Part shown: in pieces, positions 1-5,088 of the stretch
Position numbering within the stretch: position 1 is the first letter of the stretch
How the letters are laid out: each line of letters starts with the position of its first letter
DNA from: an uncultured Eubacteriales bacterium
Lineage (GTDB): Bacteria; Bacillota; Clostridia; Christensenellales; Borkfalkiaceae
Length of the DNA: 6,102 nt
Reading direction: 5' to 3'
Assembly (NCBI GenBank): GCA_900556195.1
Contig: USOJ01000080.1
Span: forward strand, 1 to 6,102
The notes under the pieces: model-generated
Databases searched by the model: none
Told to the model about the DNA's origin: nothing
The model's input: the letters and a program-made list of their open reading frames with translations, nothing else
Program-made: the position numbers and the translations under genes

Positions 1-115
1 GTGTAGCAATTCCGCGACGGGCGTTGAAATCGTTAAAAAAGAGAGATTTCGACGTGGGTTTTGTTGTGGTACTATTTTTTAGATGAAATCGACCAAAAAT
101 TAAATAATCGGGATT
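1..115. other. Left edge, no supported gene
   Basis: Two overlapping short frames are open from the window edge on the plus strand. One ends in TAG at 80-82 and the other in TGA at 84-86. Either could be the 3' end of a gene cut by the window, and I recognise neither tail. The terminator at 116-168 does suggest that some plus-strand transcription unit ends here. A 5-codon ATG frame at 83-100 shows no sign of being a gene. Confidence 0.3.
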
Positions 116-168
116 AAAATCCGTGCGAAGAACGAGCCTATAAAGGCAACCGAAATCGCACGGATTTT
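116..168 (+). terminator. Intrinsic terminator with a large branched loop
   Basis: A perfect 13-bp stem pairs 116-128 with 156-168, and the right arm runs into T7 (165-171). The 27-nt loop holds a second small hairpin (GCCT at 136-139 with AGGC at 144-147). The left arm begins with AAAA, so the stem could also work in the minus direction. It most likely ends whatever plus-strand gene lies left of the window and insulates the mobility block. A structured untranslated RNA is an alternative, because the loop is unusually long for a plain terminator. Confidence 0.65.
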
Positions 169-188
169 TTTATCTACGGATACAAATC

Positions 189-205
189 GGAGGTGCATTA
201 TGTAA
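189..205 (+). other. Ribosome binding site followed by a start-stop codon pair
   Basis: GGAGGTG at 189-195 is followed at good spacing by ATG (200-202) and immediately by TAA (203-205). If initiated, this is a minimal ORF of one methionine. After the TAA the frame stays open for only 12 codons. It is either the remnant of a lost small gene or a ribosome-loading element ahead of the terminator hairpin at 236-267. The sequence alone cannot separate these. Confidence 0.35.
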
Positions 206-235
206 CGAAAACAAAAACTTAATACTCATGCTTTA

Positions 236-267
236 AGTCGGTGATGGAAAATATCAGCGGCTTTTTT
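236..267 (+). terminator. Probable intrinsic terminator or attenuator
   Basis: The arms 236-245 and 253-262 form 10 positions with one G-G mismatch and one G-T pair around a 7-nt loop. The right arm runs into TTTTTT at 262-267. It lies 30 bases after the start-stop codon pair and upstream of the oriT and relaxase gene, so it could attenuate read-through into the mobility genes. Confidence 0.5.
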
Positions 268-290
268 GTCGTCTTTCGGGAGGTTAAACA

Positions 291-323
291 ATGACAAATT
301 ACAATCAATATCGCCCGCCGTGA
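291..323 (+). CDS. Possible 10-residue leader peptide
   Basis: ATG at 291 lies seven bases after GGAGG (279-283) and opens a frame of ten codons rich in Asn, Tyr and Pro, ending in TGA. The ribosome binding site is the only support. The peptide ends in two prolines before the stop, a context that can slow ribosomes, but no regulatory hairpin is evident just downstream. It may equally be the start of a decayed gene. The rest of 268-410 shows no gene I can support. Confidence 0.2.
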   Translation: MTNYNQYRPP

Positions 324-410
324 GCGATATAAACTTTTCACGACAAAAATATTTTCAAAGGAGAGAACAATTATAAAAACTACATTAAAAACATTTAAAT
401 CTTCGTTCGT

Positions 411-524
411 CTTGCTACGGCGAAGCCGTTACATTTTCAACAGACACAAGCTCCCTGCAAGGGCGAACGGCACCAAACGCGAAGCGGTTTGGTATAGTGA
501 ATTATACCTATCGCTTACCGATAG
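411..524 (+). other. oriT, transfer origin of MobV/pMV158 type
   Basis: Four small inverted repeats lie in a row: ACGGC/GCCGT (417-421 with 425-429), CCCT/AGGG around 452-462, ACCAAAC/GTTTGGT (472-478 with 487-493), and CTATCG/CGATAG (508-513 with 519-524). Between the last two is the palindrome GTATAGTGAATTATAC at 492-507. This matches the nick-site palindrome of pMV158, GTATAGTGTGTTATAC, where MobM cuts after TAGTGTG. By alignment the cut here would fall between 501 and 502. The site sits directly upstream of a MobV relaxase gene, the normal arrangement. The pMV158 sequence is recalled, not searched. Confidence 0.8.
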
Positions 525-540
525 AAATTTTAATACCCAC

Positions 541-557
541 GGAGGTGATGAATTACG
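541..557 (+). promoter_or_regulatory. Relaxase ribosome binding site with ACG at the start position
   Basis: GGAGGTGA at 541-548 is followed after six bases by ACG (555-557). ATT at 552-554 is in the same frame and is the only other non-standard candidate between this site and the in-frame stop TGA at 549-551. An ATG at 548 is out of frame and only two bases from GGAGG; it gives 13 codons and then TAA. The first in-frame ATG is at 576, which would remove conserved N-terminal residues and is 30 bases from the ribosome binding site. Confidence 0.65.
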
Positions 558-1544
558 TCGTATTTAGTATGCCACATGGAGAAATATAAACGCGGCGACA
601 TCGTCGGAATCGAACGGGAAAACGAACGCGACGAGAACTATAAGTCAACGCGAAATCCGCAAATCGACAAGTCAAAAACGCGTCTGAATTATCATACCGT
701 ACCATATGAGAAAAAGTATCTTTCGTTTATCGACGAGCGCATTAAACAACTTTCGCCTAAACGAAAAATCAAAGACGACGCGGTGCTTATTACGTCGTTT
801 ATTTTAGGTTCGGATAAAGAATTTTTCGCCGGCATCACACCCGAAGCACAAAAACGCTTCTTTGACGATTGCACGGAGTTTTTTGTGGAACGCTACGGAA
901 AAGAAAACGTCGTATCCGCTGTCGTTCATTTAGACGAAAGCACGCCGCATTTACATTTCAATCTTATGCCCGTAACGGACGGCAGATTGTGTGCGAAAGA
1001 ACTTTTCGATCGCACTGCGTTACGCGATTTACAGACGGATTTTTACGAAGCCCTCGGAAAGAAATACGGATTGGAACGCGGTAAAGAAGGAAGCACGGCG
1101 AAACACTTGGATACGGTTGCTTACAAGACTAAAAAGATGACCGAAGCCGCCGAAGCGAAGATTCGCGAAGCGGAAGAAGCGCAAGTCGCCGCAAAGCCTG
1201 TGAAAGAATTGCTTGAAAGTTACGAATCTGCAAGATCTGAAAAGATTCCGTTTTCGGGTAAGAGAAAGGAAACGGAAATTATCGCGTTACGCACGAAAAA
1301 CGGAGAATTGCAACGCAAAAACGATATTCTCGCCAAAGATAACGGCGATTTATATGCGGAACTTAAAAAGCGCGAAAAAACGGCAATGACAAACGAAGGT
1401 GCGGTAAAGTTATTGAAAACTTTGCTTGAATACGCGCCCGAAGAACTCGCCACGGCACAACAGGCGGCAAATCGTCGCCAAGAACAAGAGCGGGAACAAA
1501 AGCATTTCCGCGTAAATTCAAACAACAAATTCAAAGGCAAGTAA
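555..1544 (+). CDS. MobV family relaxase (Pre/Mob), apparent ACG start
   Basis: Relaxases of this family bind oriT, nick one strand and lead it into the recipient during conjugative mobilization by a helper system. Counting ACG 555 as residue 1, the start reads xSYLVCHMEKYKRGD. This aligns without gaps to the MobM start of pMV158 (SYMVARMQKMKAG). Further family motifs are NYHTV (45-49) and HLDESTPHLH (125-134). His125, His132 and His134 fit the metal-binding triad, and Glu128 fits MobM Glu129. At position 22, where MobM has its nucleophilic histidine in HNER, this protein has Glu (ENER). Residues from about 190 on are charged and probably coiled coil. At 329 residues it is shorter than many relatives. 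From ATG 576 it would be 322 residues and lack the first beta strand. oriT lies just upstream and a small gene follows at 1749. Family call is firm; activity is uncertain because of the start codon and residue 22. Confidence 0.88.
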   Translation, partial: TSYLVCHMEKYKRGDIVGIERENERDENYKSTRNPQIDKSKTRLNYHTVPYEKKYLSFIDERIKQLSPKRKIKDDAVLITSFILGSDKEFFAGITPEAQKRFFDDCTEFFVERYGKENVVSAVVHLDESTPHLHFNLMPVTDGRLCAKELFDRTALRDLQTDFYEALGKKYGLERGKEGSTAKHLDTVAYKTKKMTEAAEAKIREAEEAQVAAKPVKELLESYESARSEKIPFSGKRKETEIIALRTKNGELQRKNDILAKDNGDLYAELKKREKTAMTNEGAVKLLKTLLEYAPEELATAQQAANRRQEQEREQKHFRVNSNNKFKGK

Positions 1545-1578
1545 GTAAAACTTGCCGAACGGAAACGTAAGCGTCGGC
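1536..1578 (+). other. Two mutually exclusive hairpins over the relaxase stop codon
   Basis: GGCAAGT (1536-1542) pairs perfectly with ACTTGCC (1550-1556), covering the first base of the TAA stop. Alternatively GCCGAACG (1554-1561) pairs with CGTCGGC (1572-1578) with one bulge, followed by ATTTTAA. The two share 1554-1556, so only one can form at a time. This could be weak transcript processing or termination between the relaxase and the downstream small gene. The remainder of 1579-1692 holds only frames of up to six codons (ATG at 1594 and 1605). Confidence 0.3.
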
Positions 1579-1692
1579 ATTTTAAGAGAAGGTATGATAC
1601 CGAGATGAAAGTAGTGAAAAAGTAAGCCCGACCTGTTTTCAAATCGCATTCATGCGAGGCTGAGAAAAAATTTAGAAAAAGGAGCCATAAAA

Positions 1693-1728
1693 ATGAAAAG
1701 AAAACTGAATATGAAATTTAACGAATAA
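1693..1728 (+). CDS. Possible 11-residue leader peptide
   Basis: ATG at 1693 is preceded by GGAG (1681-1684) and opens an 11-codon Lys-rich frame ending in TAA at 1726-1728. The stop lies eight bases before the GGAGG of the next gene, so ribosomes ending here could re-initiate on that gene by translational coupling. Spacing and the ribosome binding site are the only support. Confidence 0.3.
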   Translation: MKRKLNMKFNE

Positions 1729-1748
1729 CTCTATCGGAGGGGAAAAGC

Positions 1749-1970
1749 ACGAGAAAGCGAAAGAACGCCACGGGAATATCCGATTATGCCATCGACGGCT
1801 TGGCGAGAGCGTTATTGCCTGCGATTCGTCGATATTTTGAAACGGAGGAAGCAAAAAGCGAATTTGAACTTTGGAAAGCCGAAAGGCAAAAATTACAACT
1901 TAATAAAAAATCTGAAAATATGAATAATCCCGTTATTTCTAACGGGTTGCCGTTTGACGAGTCTACGTAA
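1749..1970 (+). CDS. Small conserved-looking protein of unknown function, apparent ACG start
   Basis: After GGAGG (1736-1740) and eight bases comes ACG (1749-1751), opening a 73-residue frame to TAA 1968-1970. No ATG, GTG or TTG precedes residue 18 in this frame, which is closed upstream by TAA at 1719-1721. The composition looks like a real protein. It has a basic start (RKRKN), an amphipathic segment with ISDYAIDGLARALLP (10-24), then RRYFETEEAKSEFELW (27-42), a charged helix, and a polar tail ending LPFDEST. I recall similar short proteins downstream of MobV genes in clostridial elements but know no function; an accessory mobilization or DNA-binding role is a guess. A gene finder that requires a standard start codon would miss it. 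It is the second gene of this element with ACG where ATG is expected. Confidence 0.6.
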   Translation, partial: TRKRKNATGISDYAIDGLARALLPAIRRYFETEEAKSEFELWKAERQKLQLNKKSENMNNPVISNGLPFDEST

Positions 1971-2004
1971 ACGGCAGAGTTTTGTCGAAACTATAAACAC
2001 GGCA

Positions 2005-2036
2005 AAGGGCTTGCGATTTTCTCGCAAGCCCTTATT
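2005..2036 (+). terminator. Strong intrinsic terminator ending the mobility block
   Basis: AAGGGCTTGCGA (2005-2016) pairs perfectly over 12 bp with TCGCAAGCCCTT (2022-2033) around the loop TTTTC, followed by ATTTAT. It closes the relaxase and small-gene transcript. The same hairpin with the same flanking GGCAA recurs after the RNase III cassette at 4810-4844, with only the loop and one stem position changed. Confidence 0.85.
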
Positions 2037-2102
2037 TATGGGGCAAATAGCCTGATTCTGCATCAGAAATGTATAGGACGCCGCCGCTATTTACAAAATC
2101 AG

Positions 2103-2131
2103 TTGACAATAAGAATTTTTTAATGTAAAAT
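2103..2131 (+). promoter_or_regulatory. Promoter P1 for the RNase III operon
   Basis: A consensus -35 box TTGACA (2103-2108) is followed by exactly 17 bases and TAAAAT (2126-2131), five of six matches to TATAAT. Transcription would start near 2138, giving a leader of about 200 bases before the RNase III start codon. It lies just downstream of the mobility-block terminator, so the operon is an independent transcription unit. Confidence 0.75.
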
Positions 2132-2204
2132 AAACATACATAGAAGGCATTGCAAAGTAAATAATCGGACATAAAATGAAATGTTTTTAACACACATTAT
2201 GAAA

Positions 2205-2240
2205 GTTTTTTGTGATAAAAACGAGCGGTTTATGTAAAAT
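2205..2240 (+). promoter_or_regulatory. Possible second promoter P2 with a palindromic -35 region
   Basis: GTGATA (2212-2217), 17 bases, then TAAAAT (2235-2240) gives a weaker sigma-70-type match. Its -10 context ATGTAAAAT equals that of P1. The -35 region lies in the inverted repeat GTTTTT/AAAAAC (2205-2210 with 2217-2222), which could be an operator. Transcription from here would start near 2247, only a few bases before the leader hairpin that begins at 2253. Confidence 0.4.
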
Positions 2241-2252
2241 CATTTATGAAGC

Positions 2253-2302
2253 GAATGCCTAACGAGGCTACATTGGATGTAGTCTATTTTCGTTAGGCTT
2301 TC
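2253..2302 (+). promoter_or_regulatory. Long leader stem-loop upstream of the RNase III gene
   Basis: An outer 9-bp stem GCCTAACGA (2257-2265) with TCGTTAGGC (2290-2298) directly encloses an inner 8-bp stem GGCTACAT (2266-2273) with ATGTAGTC (2277-2284) and loop TGG. A 5-nt bulge (2285-2289) separates them on the right side. Past one T-T mismatch, GAA (2253-2255) can pair with TTC (2300-2302). The result is about 20 bp of near-continuous double-stranded RNA. E. coli rnc is known to be autoregulated by RNase III cleavage of a leader stem-loop; a similar role here is inference. Confidence 0.6.
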
Positions 2303-2309
2303 ATTATGC

Positions 2310-2336
2310 CCTCTGTGAATTCACGGAGGTTTTTTT
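2310..2336 (+). terminator. Terminator-like hairpin that masks the RNase III ribosome binding site
   Basis: CCTCTGTG (2310-2317) pairs with CACGGAGG (2322-2329) over 8 bp with one G-T pair and the loop AATT, followed at once by seven T (2330-2336) and then the ATG at 2337. This is the form of an intrinsic terminator. The right arm also contains the GGAGG (2325-2329) that serves the RNase III start. When folded, it could stop transcription or hide the ribosome binding site. Either way it looks like an off switch. Confidence 0.6.
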
Positions 2337-3401
2337 ATGCAAAATGAGGATTACTCTTTAATCGAAGCGCAAATAGGCTATGAGTTTAACAATCGCATGC
2401 TACTACAACAGGCTTTTACTCGTAAGAGTTACACCAATGAAACACATGACGGCGATAATAATGAAGTATTGGAATTTATCGGCGACAAAGTGCTCGATTT
2501 GGTAATTGTAAAAGCTTTAAGCGAATATTACGGAGACGTTAACGCCCGTGACGAGTATGAATGCGAATATTCCGAAGGAAAACTTACCGAGATAAAGAAG
2601 AGTTTGGTCGGAAGCAAGATGCTTTCTGCTCGTATCGATGATCTTGGTTTTACCGACTTCCTTATAATGGGTAAAGGCGACAGAAAAATCAATGCGCAAA
2701 ACGATATTCATGTAAAAGAGGATTTATTTGAAGCAATCCTTGGCGCTGTCGCAATTGATAGCGATTGGGATATGCAGTCCATGCAAGACGCCGTAGAAAT
2801 GATGCTTCATTTAAACCATTACATTGAGAATGACGATTCTGAAGTATTAGACTATGTTTCCTTAATTCAGCAATGGCAACAAAAACGGATCGGAGAGTTG
2901 CCCGATTATTGTTTCAAAAGCAAGGACGATTATAACCGTTATCGCATAATAAACTGTTGGAACTTAAATCAAAGGAAGCGTATCGAAGCCGGAGAAGGAA
3001 ATATTGCCTGCGAATTAAGAATTGACAAAGGAGAACCTTTCGTCGGCTTTGGATATTCAAAAAGTCAAGCGAGAATGGTTGCAGCAGAACTTGCCTATAA
3101 TTATCTCGATAACAACGGCTTGTTATATACAATGTCCGACGAAATATCCGAACCTTCACCTGAAAAAGCAATCAATCAACTTCAAGAACTCGCTCAAAAG
3201 GGATATTTCTCAATGCCTGTTTACGAGTTTAAGGAAACGCATGATGATAACGGAAATCCGATATGGACTTGCAAATGCAGCATAAAAGATCTTGATGAAT
3301 TCTATTATCAAACTTCCTATTCAAAAAAAGAAGCAAAAAAACAGGCAGCTTATCAAACATTACTTGCCGTGCTTGAAAGTGAAAACGGAGGCGATCAATG
3401 A
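2337..3401 (+). CDS. RNase III with two tandem dsRNA-binding domains
   Basis: RNase III cleaves double-stranded RNA with two metal ions as a dimer. Residues about 7-165 are the nuclease domain, with the signature NEVLEFIGDKVLDL (42-55) and EDLFEAILGAVAIDSD (128-143). By alignment to E. coli RNase III the acidic residues Glu43, Glu46, Asp50, Glu80, Asp129 and Glu132 are all present, so it should be active. Two dsRNA-binding domains follow. The first (about 170-258) is diverged, with an apparent insertion in its strand region. The second (about 274-347) is canonical, with SKKEAKKQAA (329-338) in the RNA-binding helix. Housekeeping bacterial RNase III has one such domain and about 230 residues, so this 354-residue form is unusual and probably not the host rnc. 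The start is ATG 2337 with GGAGG seven bases upstream. It overlaps the next gene by ATGA. Its substrate is unknown. Confidence 0.9.
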   Translation: MQNEDYSLIEAQIGYEFNNRMLLQQAFTRKSYTNETHDGDNNEVLEFIGDKVLDLVIVKALSEYYGDVNARDEYECEYSEGKLTEIKKSLVGSKMLSARIDDLGFTDFLIMGKGDRKINAQNDIHVKEDLFEAILGAVAIDSDWDMQSMQDAVEMMLHLNHYIENDDSEVLDYVSLIQQWQQKRIGELPDYCFKSKDDYNRYRIINCWNLNQRKRIEAGEGNIACELRIDKGEPFVGFGYSKSQARMVAAELAYNYLDNNGLLYTMSDEISEPSPEKAINQLQELAQKGYFSMPVYEFKETHDDNGNPIWTCKCSIKDLDEFYYQTSYSKKEAKKQAAYQTLLAVLESENGGDQ

Positions 3402-4804
3402 GAGTTTTATCTACAAAATTAGATATGCAGAATTCTTTTCAACCTGAGGATTTTTATTCCGTCATAGAAAAATGGTTAAAAAATGCCGGACCATGTAAAA
3501 CTATCGGAGAGAAACTTGAATTATCTTCTCAAAAGGAAAATTTTCATACACAAACCGACTACTGTAAGGCAGATAACTATATATTTGCGAGAAATGACGC
3601 AAAATACACTGTATTCAGGCTTGAACAAATTTTTCATGAACAGACTTGGTATACAGAAGTTATTTTGCAAGATACGCACAATTTGAAAACCGTTTATTTC
3701 CACATCAATTGTTCTCGCGATTTAACCCGGTTTGACGAAGTCCCTGAGATGAGAACGGTCGTAATAAATTATTTCGTAGAGAGCGGTTTTGTAAAACATA
3801 CCGAAATCCCCATAAAAACCACGCCTGTTGAAATGAGTGATGGCCTCATTGACTGGATAGCAAACGCATATCAAGAAAAATATACAGACGATATTCCGTT
3901 AGTTTTAGCAACGAATTATTTTGACTCTATGGCATGCGAAATAGACGAAATCGCTGTTGCAAAAAAACTGGCGGGCATTGCACACGTGGTCGTATGCAAT
4001 AACGAATATACAAGACTAATAAAAGATCGCGCAAAATGTAAAGGACCGTTCAATGGTGCCGTTGCGATTTATTGTAAAGGCGGTAAGCCGAAGCTATTCA
4101 GAAAGGATAGCGTGTATCATGGTACTTCCCTTGAAACAATAATTATTCAAGAAGTTCAAAAATATGTTACTGCAAAGGTAGACGAAATTGCTCCGACTTA
4201 TGAATCGTTACATACCGAAGCGGTTAAAGAACAGGCAAAGCAAAACGAAGCAATGTTGAATGAATTTTTTGGTGAAAACGAAAGTCTTGAAGACCAACTT
4301 AAAAAAGCTAAAGCACGGATATCCGAATTAACGTCGGAAAACATGCAATTTAAGTCTAAATGCGAAATTCTCCAAAAAATACTTGAAACGGATAGCGCTT
4401 CGAATAATATTTTGAAAAAAGCAAATGTGTCGGAATTTTATGACTGCGAACAACATGATCTAGTTGTTACAATATTACAAAAAGCCCTTTGCTCGTGCGG
4501 AACTGAAGAAACAAGACGGAATGAATTACTTACCGCATTATTAAAAGAAAATGCAATAAGCGGAAACGGCATAGAAACTTTTGAGGTTGTAAAAAGAATT
4601 TTTTCAAACGGCGAGGAAATGTCTCCGCAAAATATTGCAGACTTAAAACGGATCGGTTTTGAAATCGTTAGTGAAAGTCCGCATTATAAACTTGTGTATA
4701 AAAACAGCAAATATTGGTTTACAGTTTCAAAAACGCCGAGCGATAGAAGGGGTGGAAAAAATTTAGCGTCTGATATAACAAGGCGACTTTCCGTATACAA
4801 ATAA
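3398..4804 (+). CDS. Unrecognised multidomain partner of the RNase III
   Basis: The ATG at 3398 overlaps the TGA of the RNase III gene (ATGA), with GGAGG at 3387-3391, so the two are translationally coupled and probably work together. The 468-residue protein has no signal peptide or membrane segment. Residues 1-145 are mixed alpha/beta with no motif I know. Residues about 165-260 form a compact domain with LAGIAHVVV (191-199) and FNGAVAIYCKGG (218-229). I have the impression of this LAG-AHV plus NGAV-IY pattern from uncharacterised bacterial proteins, but I cannot name a family. About 271-332 is Glu/Lys/Gln-rich and probably coiled coil. The C-terminal part (about 375-465) contains LKRIGFEIVSESPHYKLVY followed by RGGKNLASDI. 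This faintly resembles the HicA/YcfA fold (GSH near a strand, then a basic turn and helix), which binds or cleaves RNA. I assign no enzymatic function. Confidence 0.85.
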   Translation: MRVLSTKLDMQNSFQPEDFYSVIEKWLKNAGPCKTIGEKLELSSQKENFHTQTDYCKADNYIFARNDAKYTVFRLEQIFHEQTWYTEVILQDTHNLKTVYFHINCSRDLTRFDEVPEMRTVVINYFVESGFVKHTEIPIKTTPVEMSDGLIDWIANAYQEKYTDDIPLVLATNYFDSMACEIDEIAVAKKLAGIAHVVVCNNEYTRLIKDRAKCKGPFNGAVAIYCKGGKPKLFRKDSVYHGTSLETIIIQEVQKYVTAKVDEIAPTYESLHTEAVKEQAKQNEAMLNEFFGENESLEDQLKKAKARISELTSENMQFKSKCEILQKILETDSASNNILKKANVSEFYDCEQHDLVVTILQKALCSCGTEETRRNELLTALLKENAISGNGIETFEVVKRIFSNGEEMSPQNIADLKRIGFEIVSESPHYKLVYKNSKYWFTVSKTPSDRRGGKNLASDITRRLSVYK

Positions 4805-4809
4805 ATGGC

Positions 4810-4844
4810 AAGGGGCTTGCGATTTTTAGTCGCAAGCCCTTATT
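4810..4844 (+). terminator. Terminator of the RNase III operon, duplicate of the one at 2005-2036
   Basis: AGGGGCTTGCGA (4811-4822) pairs with TCGCAAGCCCTT (4830-4841) over 12 positions, one of them G-T, around a 7-nt loop, followed by ATT. It begins six bases after the stop codon of the second gene. The stem and the flanking GGCAA and TTATT are the same as in the hairpin at 2005-2036; only one stem base and the loop differ. Two copies of one terminator therefore bracket the cassette in direct orientation. Confidence 0.85.
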
Positions 4845-4872
4845 CCTTGAAAATGTCAGCCTTTATCATCTA

Positions 4873-4924
4873 AATAAAAAGTAAATCCGAACCATTCGCT
4901 TGTAACAAGCAAACAATTCGGATT
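4873..4924 (-). terminator. Terminator of the tRNA-Arg gene
   Basis: Read on the minus strand, an outer 8-bp stem (AATCCGAA with TTCGGATT; plus-strand arms 4917-4924 and 4884-4891) encloses an inner 5-bp stem GCTTG/CAAGC (4898-4902 with 4906-4910) and is followed by TACTTTTTATTT. It begins ten bases after the tRNA 3' end. The region 4845-4872 between this and the operon terminator shows nothing else. Confidence 0.6.
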
Positions 4925-4933
4925 ATAACTTCT

Positions 4934-5010
<77 letters not shown>

Positions 5011-5031
5011 GTACTTCAAAAAAGCCTCATA

Positions 5032-5060
5032 AGTATAAAACTTTTCTTTTCCTTTGTCAA
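5032..5060 (-). promoter_or_regulatory. Promoter of tRNA-Arg
   Basis: On the minus strand TTGACA (plus positions 5055-5060) is followed by 17 bases and TATACT (plus 5032-5037). This gives a start near 5025, about 15 bases ahead of the mature tRNA. The near-consensus boxes fit a stable-RNA promoter. It also shows that the tRNA does not depend on read-through from plsY. Confidence 0.8.
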
Positions 5061-5088
5061 ACGTTTAACCGTCGTTACATAATGTTTT

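Noticed and set aside
196..208. The 13-mer CATTATGTAACGA, which recurs inverted at 5072-5084, as possible element ends or att sites
   Set aside because: One 13-base inverted match in about 6 kb is near chance expectation. The second copy lies on the far side of the tRNA and its promoter, so it does not bracket the element sensibly.
373..567. A 64-codon plus-strand frame with ATA after AGGAGAG (359-365), as a possible third gene with a non-ATG start
   Set aside because: It runs straight through the oriT hairpins and the relaxase ribosome binding site and shows no domain-like pattern. It is better explained by conservation of the oriT than by coding.
548..589. The ATG at 548 as relaxase start, with a frameshift into the main frame
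   Set aside because: It is only two bases from GGAGG and in another frame. The frame beginning at ACG 555 already matches the MobV N terminus without gaps, so no frameshift is needed.
1220..1642. Long minus-strand frame opposite the 3' part of the relaxase gene
   Set aside because: It is Ser/Phe/Arg-rich, mirrors the codon pattern of the plus-strand gene, and has no domain or clear ribosome binding site. It is a shadow.
1..4900. CRISPR array, insertion sequence or integrase within the mobile block
   Set aside because: I saw no regularly spaced repeats, no transposase or integrase motifs, and no terminal inverted repeats beyond the hairpins listed.
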